The notes under the pieces were generated by a model. That model was given only the letters and a program-made list of their open reading frames with translations. It had not been told where the DNA came from and ran no database searches. From positions 1-7,748 of the forward strand of contig JBOFGX010000225.1 in assembly GCA_051649345.1 (NCBI GenBank): a stretch of 7,748 nt of DNA, written 5' to 3'. Positions within the stretch are counted from its first letter, which is position 1. Each line of letters starts with the position of its first letter. Source of the stretch: Leadbetterella sp051649345 (GTDB lineage: Bacteria; Bacteroidota; Bacteroidia; Cytophagales; Spirosomataceae). A program made the position numbers and the translations under genes. Below, piece by piece: positions 1-7,400 of the stretch.

Positions 1-546
1 GTCTCATAATGAAAGGTTTGATTTTAAAATTAAGTAAACCCATTTCCTTTCTTGCTAACTATATTCTGAAAAGAAAATCGATTCACATAATAGATGTCGA
101 ACCTATCTATTTTCCATAATTTTTTGCGTAAAATAGTAAACTTTACTACTAAAAACTCAATCTATTTTTAATAAAATACTGATTATAAACCTTTAATACT
201 TATAAATAATCATTGACTACTCTTCATTCAATTGTATCCAAAATGTAATCCTTGGCTTTTATGGTCTTTTGAGAACAAGAAAGGCACAAGCAAAATGTAC
301 TCATAAAAAAAACGAACAACCCTAAAACTCTTCATTTTTACTTTTTTTTATGTGTTTATACTATCTATTTGAAAGTGTTATCTTTACAATCACTCTTTTA
401 CATAATTTTAACACGTAATTCAAAATTGTGAAGTTGTTGATGTAAAATGATTGTTAATGAATTCATATAATCAAGCAAATTTTATTATTTGATCTATATA
501 TTGGCATAGGTTTTGAACATAGTTAATGGTATAGGATTATAATAAC
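1..546. other. AT-rich stretch without a convincing gene
   Basis: All six frames are broken into short pieces. The longest readable pieces are a 36-codon frame from the ATG at 9 to the TAA at 117-119 (plus strand) and a roughly 35-codon minus-strand frame in the 235-345 area. Neither has a recognisable motif or a start context. Positions 87-106 resemble part of the gene at 547 and are listed separately. A weak promoter-like pair (TTTG at 488-491, TAGGTTTT at 507-514) precedes the gene at 547, but the spacing of 15 is shorter than usual for Bacteroidota. The stretch probably holds the upstream regulatory region of the 547 gene plus decayed sequence. Confidence 0.5.
87..106 (+). repeat. 20-base near-copy of part of the gene at 547 (matches 688-707)
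   Basis: This segment matches 688-707 at 19 of 20 positions, the only difference being A at 100 against C at 701. Both copies are read in the frame that gives I-I-D-V-x-P-I. In the left copy that frame runs from the ATG at 9 to the TAA at 117. Sharing both bases and reading frame suggests a remnant of a duplicated or paralogous gene. The flanking sequence does not align clearly, so chance similarity in AT-rich DNA remains possible. Confidence 0.35.
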
Positions 547-927
547 ATGGAAATTTTAGGAATAGGCTCAAGAATCAAACACCCAAGTCATGGTGCAGGT
601 GTGGTTACGAATGTGTCCAATGATGGGTATGAGGTTACTTTTATTGAAGAAGGTACGAGAAAAATCAAACCGGATTCGGAATTTGAAATAATAGATGTCG
701 CACCTATTTCTTCCGACCATGTCAGTCTGTACGATATAGAACGATCTTTGAATAAAATACTTCAAAAATGGTTGGATGCAACGGAAGTTGTCCCTTTGGG
801 TGATCGCTGGAAAGGCGGAGTCATGATACTTGAACCGGGTAAAAAGGATCTTGCTTCAAAAGAAATCCCGATCGAAACGTTTTTTCATAAAATAGTGATG
901 ATGCGAGATAAATTACGTGTTTTATAG
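547..927 (+). CDS. Conserved Bacteroidota protein with Tudor/SH3-like N-terminus, cut short by an in-frame TAG
   Basis: The 126-residue product begins with a small beta-barrel-like segment (about 1-50) in which G-x-G-S-R-I-K-H-P-x-H-G-x-G-V-V resembles the nucleic-acid- or protein-binding SH3/Tudor-like fold seen at the C-terminus of UvrD/PcrA helicases and in CarD-type proteins. A mixed helical region follows, with the block IPIETFFHKIVMMRDKLRVL (residues 107-126). I recognise this block from a family of about 170-residue Bacteroidota proteins of unknown function, in which the sequence continues past this point. Here the next codon is TAG (925-927). The same frame then continues with family-like sequence to 1059, so the product is about 44 residues shorter than expected unless the stop is read through. 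No Shine-Dalgarno sequence is seen before the ATG. The next gene, on the same strand, starts 185 bases after the TAG. The molecular role is unknown; nucleic-acid binding is only suggested by the N-terminal fold. Confidence 0.75.
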   Translation: MEILGIGSRIKHPSHGAGVVTNVSNDGYEVTFIEEGTRKIKPDSEFEIIDVAPISSDHVSLYDIERSLNKILQKWLDATEVVPLGDRWKGGVMILEPGKKDLASKEIPIETFFHKIVMMRDKLRVL

Positions 928-1059
928 CAGAAAGTTAATGCTTCTGCCTTGGAAGATGAAGCAAAGGTCGATATTCAACAGTATATCTCTCGTTGCTATG
1001 GTTCCATGACAACATTCAATATTCTTTTCAAAGATAAAGATCAACAATTCGGAAATTAA
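928..1059 (+). pseudogene. Severed C-terminal part of the 547 gene (same frame after TAG)
   Basis: Directly after the TAG, the frame of the upstream gene stays open for 43 codons, beginning QKVNASALEDE and ending at the TAA at 1057-1059. It contains QQYISRCYGSMTTFNILFK, which I recognise as the conserved C-terminal block of the same protein family, where the residue at the stop position is usually Glu. A single GAG-to-TAG change would explain the break. There are no further stops or frameshifts, so the event is recent, is a base-calling error, or the stop is suppressed. Without readthrough this stretch is not translated: it has no start codon near its beginning. Confidence 0.7.
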
Positions 1060-1112
1060 AAAATTTATAATTAGGATTTTATATATCAAACTACTTTCTA
1101 AATACAATAAAA

Positions 1113-1769
1113 ATGCTACGATTATTATTTACCTTATGTGTGCTAGTTCCTTTAACTACAATGAGTCAAGAACTCAAAAAAGTCAACGACAAGAAAAAAG
1201 GAGAACAATACTCTGTTCTTAAAAACAACGAAGCTATAAAACACGGAGAGTACAAGAAATTCTCTTCTGACAAAACTCTTTTGGTAAGAGGTTTCTTCAA
1301 GCAGAATGTACCCGACAGTATTTGGGACTGTTTTCGAACAGACGGCCAGCTGTTGCTAAAGTACGACCATCGAAAAGGAGAAGTTGTTTTTAATGATGAA
1401 AAAAATCAGCAAATCAAAAAGACCTACAAAATAATGTCAAATGGGGAACTTGTAAAAGCCAACTTTTCCCGTGAGCCTATTTTCTTATATGGAGACGGAT
1501 TTCTATTGTATGAAATCATTTCTAAACTAGAATATCCCACTCGTGCCATGGCAAGAAACATCCAAGGTAAAGTGTATGTGTCTTTCCAACTTTCAAGGGA
1601 TGGTACAGTATCCGATTATATCGTTAAGCAGTCTTTGGACAAAGAATTGGACCAGGAAGCCATCCGTATTATTAAGCTTTTACCTCAAGCATGGGTACCT
1701 GGTTTAGTTGATAATCAACCTGTTGATGTAGAGATTACTATACCTATAACATTCAAATTAGAACAATAA
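1113..1769 (+). CDS. Secreted protein with TonB C-terminal domain
   Basis: The 218-residue product starts with a short signal peptide or single N-terminal hydrophobic segment (MLRLLFTLCVLVPLTTMS, about 1-18). The middle part (about 40-95) has a G-E-Y-x-x-F and a D-G-x-L-L-x-K-Y motif reminiscent of the MORN/YwqK-like repeats often found in Bacteroidota TonB-related proteins. Residues 138-218 form a TonB C-terminal domain: Y-P-x-x-A-x-x-x-x-I-Q-G-K-V at 141-154, the S-R-D-G-T-V-S-D turn at 161-168, L-D-x-E-A-I-R at 179-185, and the final I-P-I-T-F-K-L strand. Such domains contact the TonB box of outer-membrane transporters. Classical TonB is anchored in the inner membrane and carries a proline-rich linker with ExbB/ExbD partners; neither a linker nor partners are visible, so this may be a periplasmic accessory protein and not the energy transducer itself. 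The ATG at 1113 sits directly before the hydrophobic segment. An intrinsic terminator follows 28 bases after the stop. Nothing links it functionally to the gene before it. Confidence 0.85.
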   Translation: MLRLLFTLCVLVPLTTMSQELKKVNDKKKGEQYSVLKNNEAIKHGEYKKFSSDKTLLVRGFFKQNVPDSIWDCFRTDGQLLLKYDHRKGEVVFNDEKNQQIKKTYKIMSNGELVKANFSREPIFLYGDGFLLYEIISKLEYPTRAMARNIQGKVYVSFQLSRDGTVSDYIVKQSLDKELDQEAIRIIKLLPQAWVPGLVDNQPVDVEITIPITFKLEQ

Positions 1770-1797
1770 ATTATAGGTTTTAATTACATAAAATATT

Positions 1798-1824
1798 GCT
1801 GCTCAGAAATGGGCAGCTTTTTTT
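1798..1824 (+). terminator. Intrinsic terminator after the TonB-domain gene
   Basis: A 7-base-pair stem (GCTGCTC with GGGCAGC, one G-T pair) closes a 6-base loop and is followed by seven T residues (1818-1824). It ends the plus-strand transcript of the gene stopping at 1769. Read from the other strand it lacks a good T-run, so it is probably not bidirectional. Confidence 0.85.
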
Positions 1825-1830
1825 CTTTGC

Positions 1831-1961
1831 TATAGGCTTTAGGCAATACGCTAAAGGCAATCATAGTAGTCATATGCTAATTTTCAGTACTAAATCTCTT
1901 CGTAATCTGCACTTTTATAGAATTCCAACGACTATCTACAATAGCCTATCGACTAATCCAC
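1831..1961. repeat. Short copy of a degenerate intergenic repeat mosaic
   Basis: Between the terminator and the stop of the minus-strand gene ending at 1969 are three words that recur in the larger repeat region at 4076-4411. They are TAGGCTTTAGGCAATACGCT (1833-1852; 16 of 20 positions match 4121-4140), TCAGTACTAAATCT (1884-1897; compare TCAGCACTAAAATCT at 4278-4292), and ACGACTATC with CTATCGACTAATCCAC (within 1928-1960; compare the ACGACTATCG words at 4331-4386). Order and orientation are the same in both regions. No coding frame is seen here. Confidence 0.6.
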
Positions 1962-1968
1962 TATAAAA

Positions 1969-2373
1969 TCAGTCATTTGGATAAGGCAAATACACAAACC
2001 CTGCAAATTCACCATCCATTACAAATAGGCAACAGTATTCGTCTGGATCTTTATAATGTTCTTTAAATAACTCTCCTGATTCCTCTCCTACGAGATTTCT
2101 ACTAATAAACTCCTCCAACATACTGGCTTTGTAGGTATAAATAGTAGAAAAATCCTTGCTTTCAAACAACAAGCTGCCCAGCTCAACATCCTGTAAATGA
2201 AGAATAAAAATAGGATTTTGAGAAAACTTGCGTTGTCGAATTTGGTAGGATGTTTCTTTTAGATGGTCACAAACCTTTACAAAATCAGCAGAAATTTTGC
2301 CCATAAGAGCCTTATTTATTTCTGGAGAGTTTGCGTCATCCATAATTGTATTTTCGTTGCTATGATGTATCAT
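1969..2373 (-). CDS. Conserved small Bacteroidota protein of unknown function, downstream of ald
   Basis: The 134-residue product is soluble, acidic and without signal peptide or membrane segment. Recognisable blocks are S-Y-Q-I-R-x-R-K-F-S (42-51), G-S-L-L-F (66-70), D-P-D-E-Y-C-C-L-F-V (109-118) and the C-terminal F-V-Y-L-P-Y-P-x-D. I recall this pattern from Bacteroidota hypothetical proteins that follow alanine dehydrogenase genes, but I cannot give a function. The start at 2373 lies 7 bases past the ald stop. An alternative ATG at codon 11 (2343) would remove a poorly conserved-looking N-terminus (MIHHSNENTI) and is equally possible. The gene is the last of a tsaE-ald unit on the minus strand, so it is likely co-transcribed with them. 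No T-run terminator is obvious after its stop; the repeat mosaic begins there. Confidence 0.7.
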   Translation of the reverse strand: MIHHSNENTIMDDANSPEINKALMGKISADFVKVCDHLKETSYQIRQRKFSQNPIFILHLQDVELGSLLFESKDFSTIYTYKASMLEEFISRNLVGEESGELFKEHYKDPDEYCCLFVMDGEFAGFVYLPYPND

Positions 2374-2380
2374 CGCGATA

Positions 2381-3583
2381 TTAATTTATAAGTATAGAAA
2401 TCAATCCCAGATCCTTGTATTTGAGATTATGCTGCTTTGCCAAACTTGCTTGTGTGCACGAATCTTTATAGGTTACGACTCCTTTTAAGAACCATGGATA
2501 CTTATAGATCATTTCATTAACACCACCCTCACGAAGCATTCTAAGCAAAATAGAAGACAAAATATTACTCAGAACCATGCTAGCCGTATGAGCAAATCGA
2601 GAGGCTATATTGGGTACACAGTAATGAATCACACCGTAGTTTTTGTATACAGGCGAATAATGAGATGTGGGTTTAGATGTTTCAAAAGTCCCTCCACTGT
2701 CAATACTTACATCTATGATTACAGAGTTTGGTTTCATGGTAGCGATCCATTCTTCAGGTACTTTATATCCTTCATGGACATCCGAAATCCGCAGAGCCCC
2801 AATGACTACATCCGCTTCTTTGAATGCAGCTGCGAGATTGACTTCATCTATCAGGCTAGTATAAATATTATGCCCTAGAATCTGTTGAATCCTCCGAAGT
2901 CTGTATAAATGCCTATCAAATATCTTAATGCTTGCTCCTAAACCCATGGCAGATCGGGCGGCGTATTCCGCTACTGTTCCCGCTCCCAGAATCAACACTT
3001 GCGTTGGCGGCAAGCCCGTAATTCCACCAAGTACAATTCCTTTACCTGCATTTACGCTTGACAAATACTCCGTGGCAATCAGCAAAACCGCACTACCTGC
3101 TATTTCACTCATACTTCGTACGACTGTATGGTTGCCGACTTTATCTTGCAGATACTCATAACCAATACAGGTTATCTTTTTTTTGAGCAAAGCATGTATA
3201 TAATCAAGGCTAATAGTATTGGGCTGAAATGAAGAAAACAAGGTTGCGTTAGGTCGAATCATATCCATCTCTTGGGGAGTAAGTGGATTGATTTTTATTA
3301 CATACTCACAAGAAAATATCTCATCATGACTATCACGAATAGAAGCCCCTGAAAGCAAATAATCTGAATCTTGAAAATTCGCTTTCTGCCCAGCATTTTT
3401 TTCAACCCAAACTTCTGCCCCATTTCGAATCAATAATGCCACTGCAGCAGGTGTCAAAGCAACTCGGTTCTCTTGGCTATCTCTTTCTTTGGGGATTCCG
3501 ATCCGAATACCTTGTTTTGCGAGTCCAAGAGCTTGTGGCGATTCTTGGGGTGTTGGGCTAAATTGACTTTTTGATTGGGGCAT
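2381..3583 (-). CDS. ald: Alanine dehydrogenase (Bacteroidota type)
   Basis: Catalyses the reversible NAD-dependent oxidative deamination of L-alanine to pyruvate and ammonium in the cytoplasm. The 400-residue product shows the AlaDH/PNT layout: an N-terminal catalytic part with I-G-I-P-K-E-x-x-x-x-E-N-R-V-A-L-T-P (28-45), the substrate lysine K97 in Y-V-I-K-I-N-P, M-S-E-I-A-G (158-163), then the NAD-binding Rossmann segment VLILGAGTVAEYAA (196-209, G-x-G-x-x-A) with the acidic D223 after beta 2, followed by I-I-D-V-S-I-D-S-G-G (289-298) and V-P-N-I-A-S-R (323-329). Where the well-studied enzymes have an active-site His (L-F-T-Y-L-H-L), this one has Gln120 (L-F-S-S-F-Q-P), which I believe is shared by Bacteroidota homologues. 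The length is near the roughly 370-410 usual for the family. The ATG overlaps the tsaE stop as TAATG, implying translational coupling. Transhydrogenase alpha subunit is an alternative fold-level match, but the lone gene and full-length pattern favour ald. Confidence 0.9.
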   Translation of the reverse strand: MPQSKSQFSPTPQESPQALGLAKQGIRIGIPKERDSQENRVALTPAAVALLIRNGAEVWVEKNAGQKANFQDSDYLLSGASIRDSHDEIFSCEYVIKINPLTPQEMDMIRPNATLFSSFQPNTISLDYIHALLKKKITCIGYEYLQDKVGNHTVVRSMSEIAGSAVLLIATEYLSSVNAGKGIVLGGITGLPPTQVLILGAGTVAEYAARSAMGLGASIKIFDRHLYRLRRIQQILGHNIYTSLIDEVNLAAAFKEADVVIGALRISDVHEGYKVPEEWIATMKPNSVIIDVSIDSGGTFETSKPTSHYSPVYKNYGVIHYCVPNIASRFAHTASMVLSNILSSILLRMLREGGVNEMIYKYPWFLKGVVTYKDSCTQASLAKQHNLKYKDLGLISILIN

Positions 3584-3990
3584 TATACTAGGTGTATTTC
3601 AATATTGCGAGATTGCGACTGAGTATGTGAAATTTTTACTTGAATGTACGGAATATCTAGTAAACTGTAGATCATTTGTGGCCATTCTATCCAGATCATC
3701 TTATCAGAATCTATGTATTCCTCAAATCCCATATCTAAAGCCTGAATGGGTGTTTCAAATCGATAGCAGTCAAAATGATATACTTTATTTTCGTAAGTAT
3801 TGACATACCCAAATGTAGGACTTTGTACATGATCTTGAATATCCAATGCCTCAGCCATCAATTTGATGAGAGTTGTTTTACCTGCTCCTACTTCTCCTTC
3901 AAAACAATATATAGAACTGTGATTACTGAGTTCTAACAGCCGTTCAGCTACAAATGCCATATTTGAAAAAGAGACGTCTTTAAATTCCAA
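3583..3990 (-). CDS. tsaE: tRNA t6A37 biosynthesis ATPase TsaE (YjeE), TTG start
   Basis: The small P-loop ATPase works with TsaB and TsaD to form N6-threonylcarbamoyladenosine at position 37 of ANN-decoding tRNAs in the cytoplasm. The 135-residue product has Walker A GEVGAGKTT (32-40), the S-P-T-F block (57-60), H-F-D-C-Y-R (72-77, family H-x-D-x-Y-R), and I-W-I-E-W-P (99-104, family I-E-W). Length and motif order are typical. The start is TTG at 3990-3988: stops TAG and TAA lie close upstream in frame, no ATG occurs before codon 11, and starting at that ATG would remove the usual first strand (EFKDVSF). A TAATTTTG promoter box lies 20 bases upstream. The gene heads a minus-strand unit with ald and a small protein; its stop shares one base with the ald start. 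Confidence 0.92.
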   Translation of the reverse strand: MEFKDVSFSNMAFVAERLLELSNHSSIYCFEGEVGAGKTTLIKLMAEALDIQDHVQSPTFGYVNTYENKVYHFDCYRFETPIQALDMGFEEYIDSDKMIWIEWPQMIYSLLDIPYIQVKISHTQSQSRNIEIHLV

Positions 3991-4002
3991 GCTATCTGTA
4001 TT

Positions 4003-4042
4003 ACTATTACAAAATTAATCCTAAAGATGGGAAACTAGAAAT
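4003..4042 (-). promoter_or_regulatory. Bacteroidota-type promoter for tsaE-ald unit
   Basis: Read on the minus strand, TAATTTTG (4017-4010) matches the TAnnTTTG -7 box exactly. A TTTC lies 20 bases further upstream (around 4038-4041), an imperfect TTTG -33 element. The predicted transcript would begin about 4003-4005, leaving a short leader of roughly 14 bases before the TTG start at 3990. Confidence 0.55.
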
Positions 4043-4075
4043 TTGGATAGAAAAAGGTTTGAATGTCTAACGACA

Positions 4076-4140
4076 TGCTGTAGGCTATTAGCTTTAGACC
4101 TTATTTTTTACTGTAAGCTTTAGGCTTTGAGCAATGGGCT
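4076..4140. repeat. GGCTTTAG-rich repeat element
   Basis: The words TAGGCTATTAGCTTTAGAC (4081-4099) and GTAAGCTTTAGGC (4113-4125), then GAGCAATGGGCT (4129-4140), are degenerate repeats of a TAGGCTTTAGGC core. Positions 4121-4140 match 1833-1852 at 16 of 20 bases. The element is noncoding and lies between the tsaE promoter and the heptamer tract. Confidence 0.5.
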
Positions 4141-4202
4141 TTTTCTTGTAGTTAACCACAAAAACGGTCAACCATATTTAGGCATGGACAATCCATCCAA
4201 TA

Positions 4203-4414
4203 TCTATCATCTGCCATCTATCATCCAAACGACCATCGACTCCAAGACTATCCACTAAACACTCAATCTCTCAGCACTCAGCACTAAAATCTGACTTCTA
4301 TCATCCAAACGACCATCGACTCCAAGACTAACGACTATCGGCTCCTAGACTAACGACCATCGACTCCTAAACTAACGACTATCGACTCATAGACTATTGA
4401 CTATCAGACTATTA
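4203..4414. repeat. Degenerate heptamer tract with 22-base higher-order units
   Basis: The tract opens with the heptamers TCTATCA, TCTGCCA, TCTATCA (4203-4223), contains CAGCACT twice in tandem (4272-4285), and ends in a tandem array of 22-base units at 4305-4326, 4327-4348, 4349-4370 and 4371-4392, with a fifth, more decayed unit at 4393-4414. Each unit consists of 7+7+8 bases: approximately ACTAACG, then ACYATCG, then RCTCCTAR. The last unit runs into the stop codon of the secreted-protein gene (TAA, 4414-4412). Because 22 is not a multiple of 3 and the words contain stops, it is not coding. No CRISPR organisation is present: there are no unique spacers. Confidence 0.8.
4217..4250. repeat. 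34-base exact direct repeat, copy 1 (copy 2 at 4297-4330)
   Basis: Bases 4217-4250 and 4297-4330 are identical over 34 positions, beginning TCTATCATCC and ending CCAAGACTA, with an 80-base period. The interval between them is filled by other repeat words. The perfect identity inside an otherwise degenerate tract points to a recent duplication or gene conversion. Confidence 0.85.
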
Positions 4415-7400
4415 TTGACATCCTTGAATCGACGCCCTAAACACCGACCCTGTACTTGCTTCAAAACCTGGCTGCAGGAGTATTTGCGATTGTGCCTTAT
4501 ACTGGCTATTTTCTCCAACACTCAGTTTGGATTGGGAACGAATATGTGAATTTGAGAGATACTCAGTTCTTGAAGAAAGTGAACTTTTACCCAAAACAAA
4601 ATTGGGTTGACAGTTACCTTTTTCAAAAATACCAAAAAATCCGTCTGCAAGATTGTTGCGACTCGACTGAAGTGGAGTAGATAGGTACAGCGGATTTTGA
4701 GATTCACCTACACAAATCCAACGGTTTTTATTTTGAACAGCTATTCCTCGAGAGGTACCATTGGTCAAACGAATACAGTGTTCACGTGTTGTAAAATCAG
4801 GACTTAAAACCAAAACATAAGCACCACCCGTGTATTCACCAGGCTCATGATCTACAGTCAATGGTAGCCCGCTTGCGGCAGCCCCAGTTAAATACACCCT
4901 TCCTTCAATATCCGTATCAATATTACCATTTCGAGTAAATACACTGTTTGCAGGATAAGGTGCTCTTGCTAATCGAGCGGTAAATTGTTGCCCTTTTAAA
5001 TATGTAAAATTCGAAGGCTCATAACGACCAACAAATGCCTTGGTTTCTGTACCGGTATATGAAAAACTAAAATACCCATCCCCCTCAACAATAGGCACAG
5101 TAGTCATGTTATCAAATGGAGAATATCGTAAAATATGATTTCCTCCATATACTTCATAGGTAATATACAGTTTGCCGTCTTTTCCTATAACAGCTTTTGA
5201 AGTTCTTACATCGGCCATATTGTTGGTGGCTTTATTAAGCCAACGAGGAGAGTCCCGATCGCTTGACCAATTGTAAGCCATGTACTTCTGATTGCCCTGA
5301 AAATCTATGCCAAGTATAGCAGGAACATATACCGGTAAGGTTTGCGTACCGGTTGGACTATCATAGGTATTATAATTTCTAAACCCTGCCAAAATCAAAG
5401 TCTGTGAGGCATCATCAATTGCCATGTCCGAAGTGTATTGTGAGGCTCCGTTATATTCACCAAAAGCAAGACCTTCGGAATTGTATAAATTACATTTCAC
5501 AGAACCTAAAGTCGCTGCATTAAAATCAGTACTGGGTGCAGTCAAAGCACCATTGGTTCCTCTCTTACCTGCATCTACTCGATGGACAGGATTTGTAAAA
5601 GTCTTTTTATATAGTATATTATCCGCTCTAGAATTCAATTTGTAATAAACACCGCCTGTACCCTGCTTACCTCCAACATAGATATTATCCAAGCTATCTA
5701 TAGCCATATCCGTTACTTTTTCGCATAAACGCGTTATAGATAAAACACTTCTTCCATCTGTAGCCAAACGAACCACGCTACCCATGGTAGAATCAACGGC
5801 ATTATCCAGTTTAATAGGAGCATACTGAGGAAGAACGCCAAAGTTTCCAGCCATTACAATAGTTCCATCCGACAAAAACACGGCACTTCTAATTTCATCA
5901 GCTTTAGAGCTACCAAGAAAGCTGGACGCACTAAAGTCATTAGAACGGATATCCAAAGATTCTGTAGTAGACAAGGCCGAAACGCCCATGGAATCTATTA
6001 CCCTTGCGGACATTTGATACATTCCACTAGGTACATTCTGCCAAATAAAATTATAAGGGCTTGTACTCGATTCTCCCACTAAATTGGCATTGGCATAATA
6101 TTGTACTTTTTGAATACCTTGAGAAGTTAGTTTTTTTACAGATGAACGTAAATTCACTGTACTATTTTGAGCAATTACTTGAGGGATATCGGGGTAATCC
6201 AACTTGATAGTATGCGGTATTTCTAAATCACCAATGATGCGTATATTGTCCATTTTAAGTTGGATATAATTATCCACCAATGGATATTCGATAACTAAAT
6301 AATACGTACCTGTGGAAGGGGCTGTGAATATCTTATTACGTTGAATCGCGAAATTATCATTGTTGCGAATTTTGATCGTGTCTATATAAGTTCCACCTAG
6401 TGTTTGATTTGTATTGATATAAAATTTAGGATCTCTATTTCCTGCTGTATTTCCTAAAACCTGCAATTTATAACTTTGTCCTGCTTTTAAATAAAAGCCA
6501 GGAGATATAGCGTGACAGGATGCAAATGCACTAAAAATTTCAAAACAAGGAGTCCCATTTAACCCCGTTCGGGTTCTAAAATCGCCATTTTTTAGTGTCC
6601 AATATTCAAAAACATTATTTCTAGAATCATTAAAGTCCCAATTTATATATTTACCTAATGTCCCATCTTTAAACAGTATCGTTGTGGATATTGTACTAGA
6701 CGTACCTACATTCCCCCTGTTATCAGTTGCAGTCGTAGATAATTGGTATTGACCAGGCAAAATATTTTTCCATTCCAAAGAATAAGGAGAAGTAAGATCC
6801 TCCCCAATTTTAACACCATTTGCAAAAAACTCCAATTTACTTATTGTACCATCTTGATCTGATGCATTGGCGGTAAGATTAAGAACCGTACCCTCCAAAA
6901 ATTGCGAATTGGTTATAGGAGATGTTATAGAAGTTATAGGTAATACCCTTTCCTCAACAATTACATCGTCTAAAAATGTAAACAAATAGCCCAATTCTTG
7001 GTAATCCCAAATAACATAATAATTACCGTTGGAGGGTACTGTAAAAACAGGAGTATACTCCGTAAAAGGAGGAGTAGCATATGAGTTTGCAGGTAAAAGT
7101 GTATTTAAGATCGGCTGCTGAACAGAGCTCAAAAAGGGTGAGCGACTTATATATACATTTACTCTTCGAGAACTTGCCGTTTGATCCATCCTTGATTTGA
7201 AACTTAAGGTATAGGTTTTACCCGCCACCAAAGGTATAGTTGGGCTTACTACATAATTGCTATCATTGGGCAGCTTCATTCGAAGACCACCTGAGCCATT
7301 GGTTCCTTGATTGTTGTACCATTTCCAGTCATGCGGAGTAGCATTTCTGAGCCTCCAACCGACAGGACTAGAATTGAGCGAATCTCGAAATACAACATTA

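Noticed and set aside
235..345. Minus-strand small frame of about 35 codons
   Set aside because: No start context, no recognisable motif and AT-rich composition; it is not distinguishable from chance.
488..514. Promoter for the gene at 547 (TTTG ... TAGGTTTT)
   Set aside because: One mismatch in the -7 box and a spacing of 15 make it too weak to list as a feature.
922..1107. Minus-strand 61-codon frame
   Set aside because: It lies opposite the C-terminal remnant of the 547 gene, whose plus-strand frame matches a known family pattern; the minus-strand product is only low-complexity hydrophobic sequence.
2588..3161. Plus-strand open frames opposite ald (up to 96 codons)
   Set aside because: They are antisense shadows of a well-supported alanine dehydrogenase and show no motif of their own.
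4110..4145. Terminator hairpin near GAGCAATGGGCTTTTTC
   Set aside because: Only a three-pair stem can be drawn next to the T-run, and no plus-strand gene ends there.
4203..4414. CRISPR array
   Set aside because: The repeats are contiguous and degenerate, with no unique spacers and no cas genes; the 22-base units follow each other directly.
4456..4707. Short frames on both strands within the end of the secreted-protein gene
   Set aside because: They overlap the GCX-type C-terminal domain frame, which is clearly coding; they are out-of-frame shadows.
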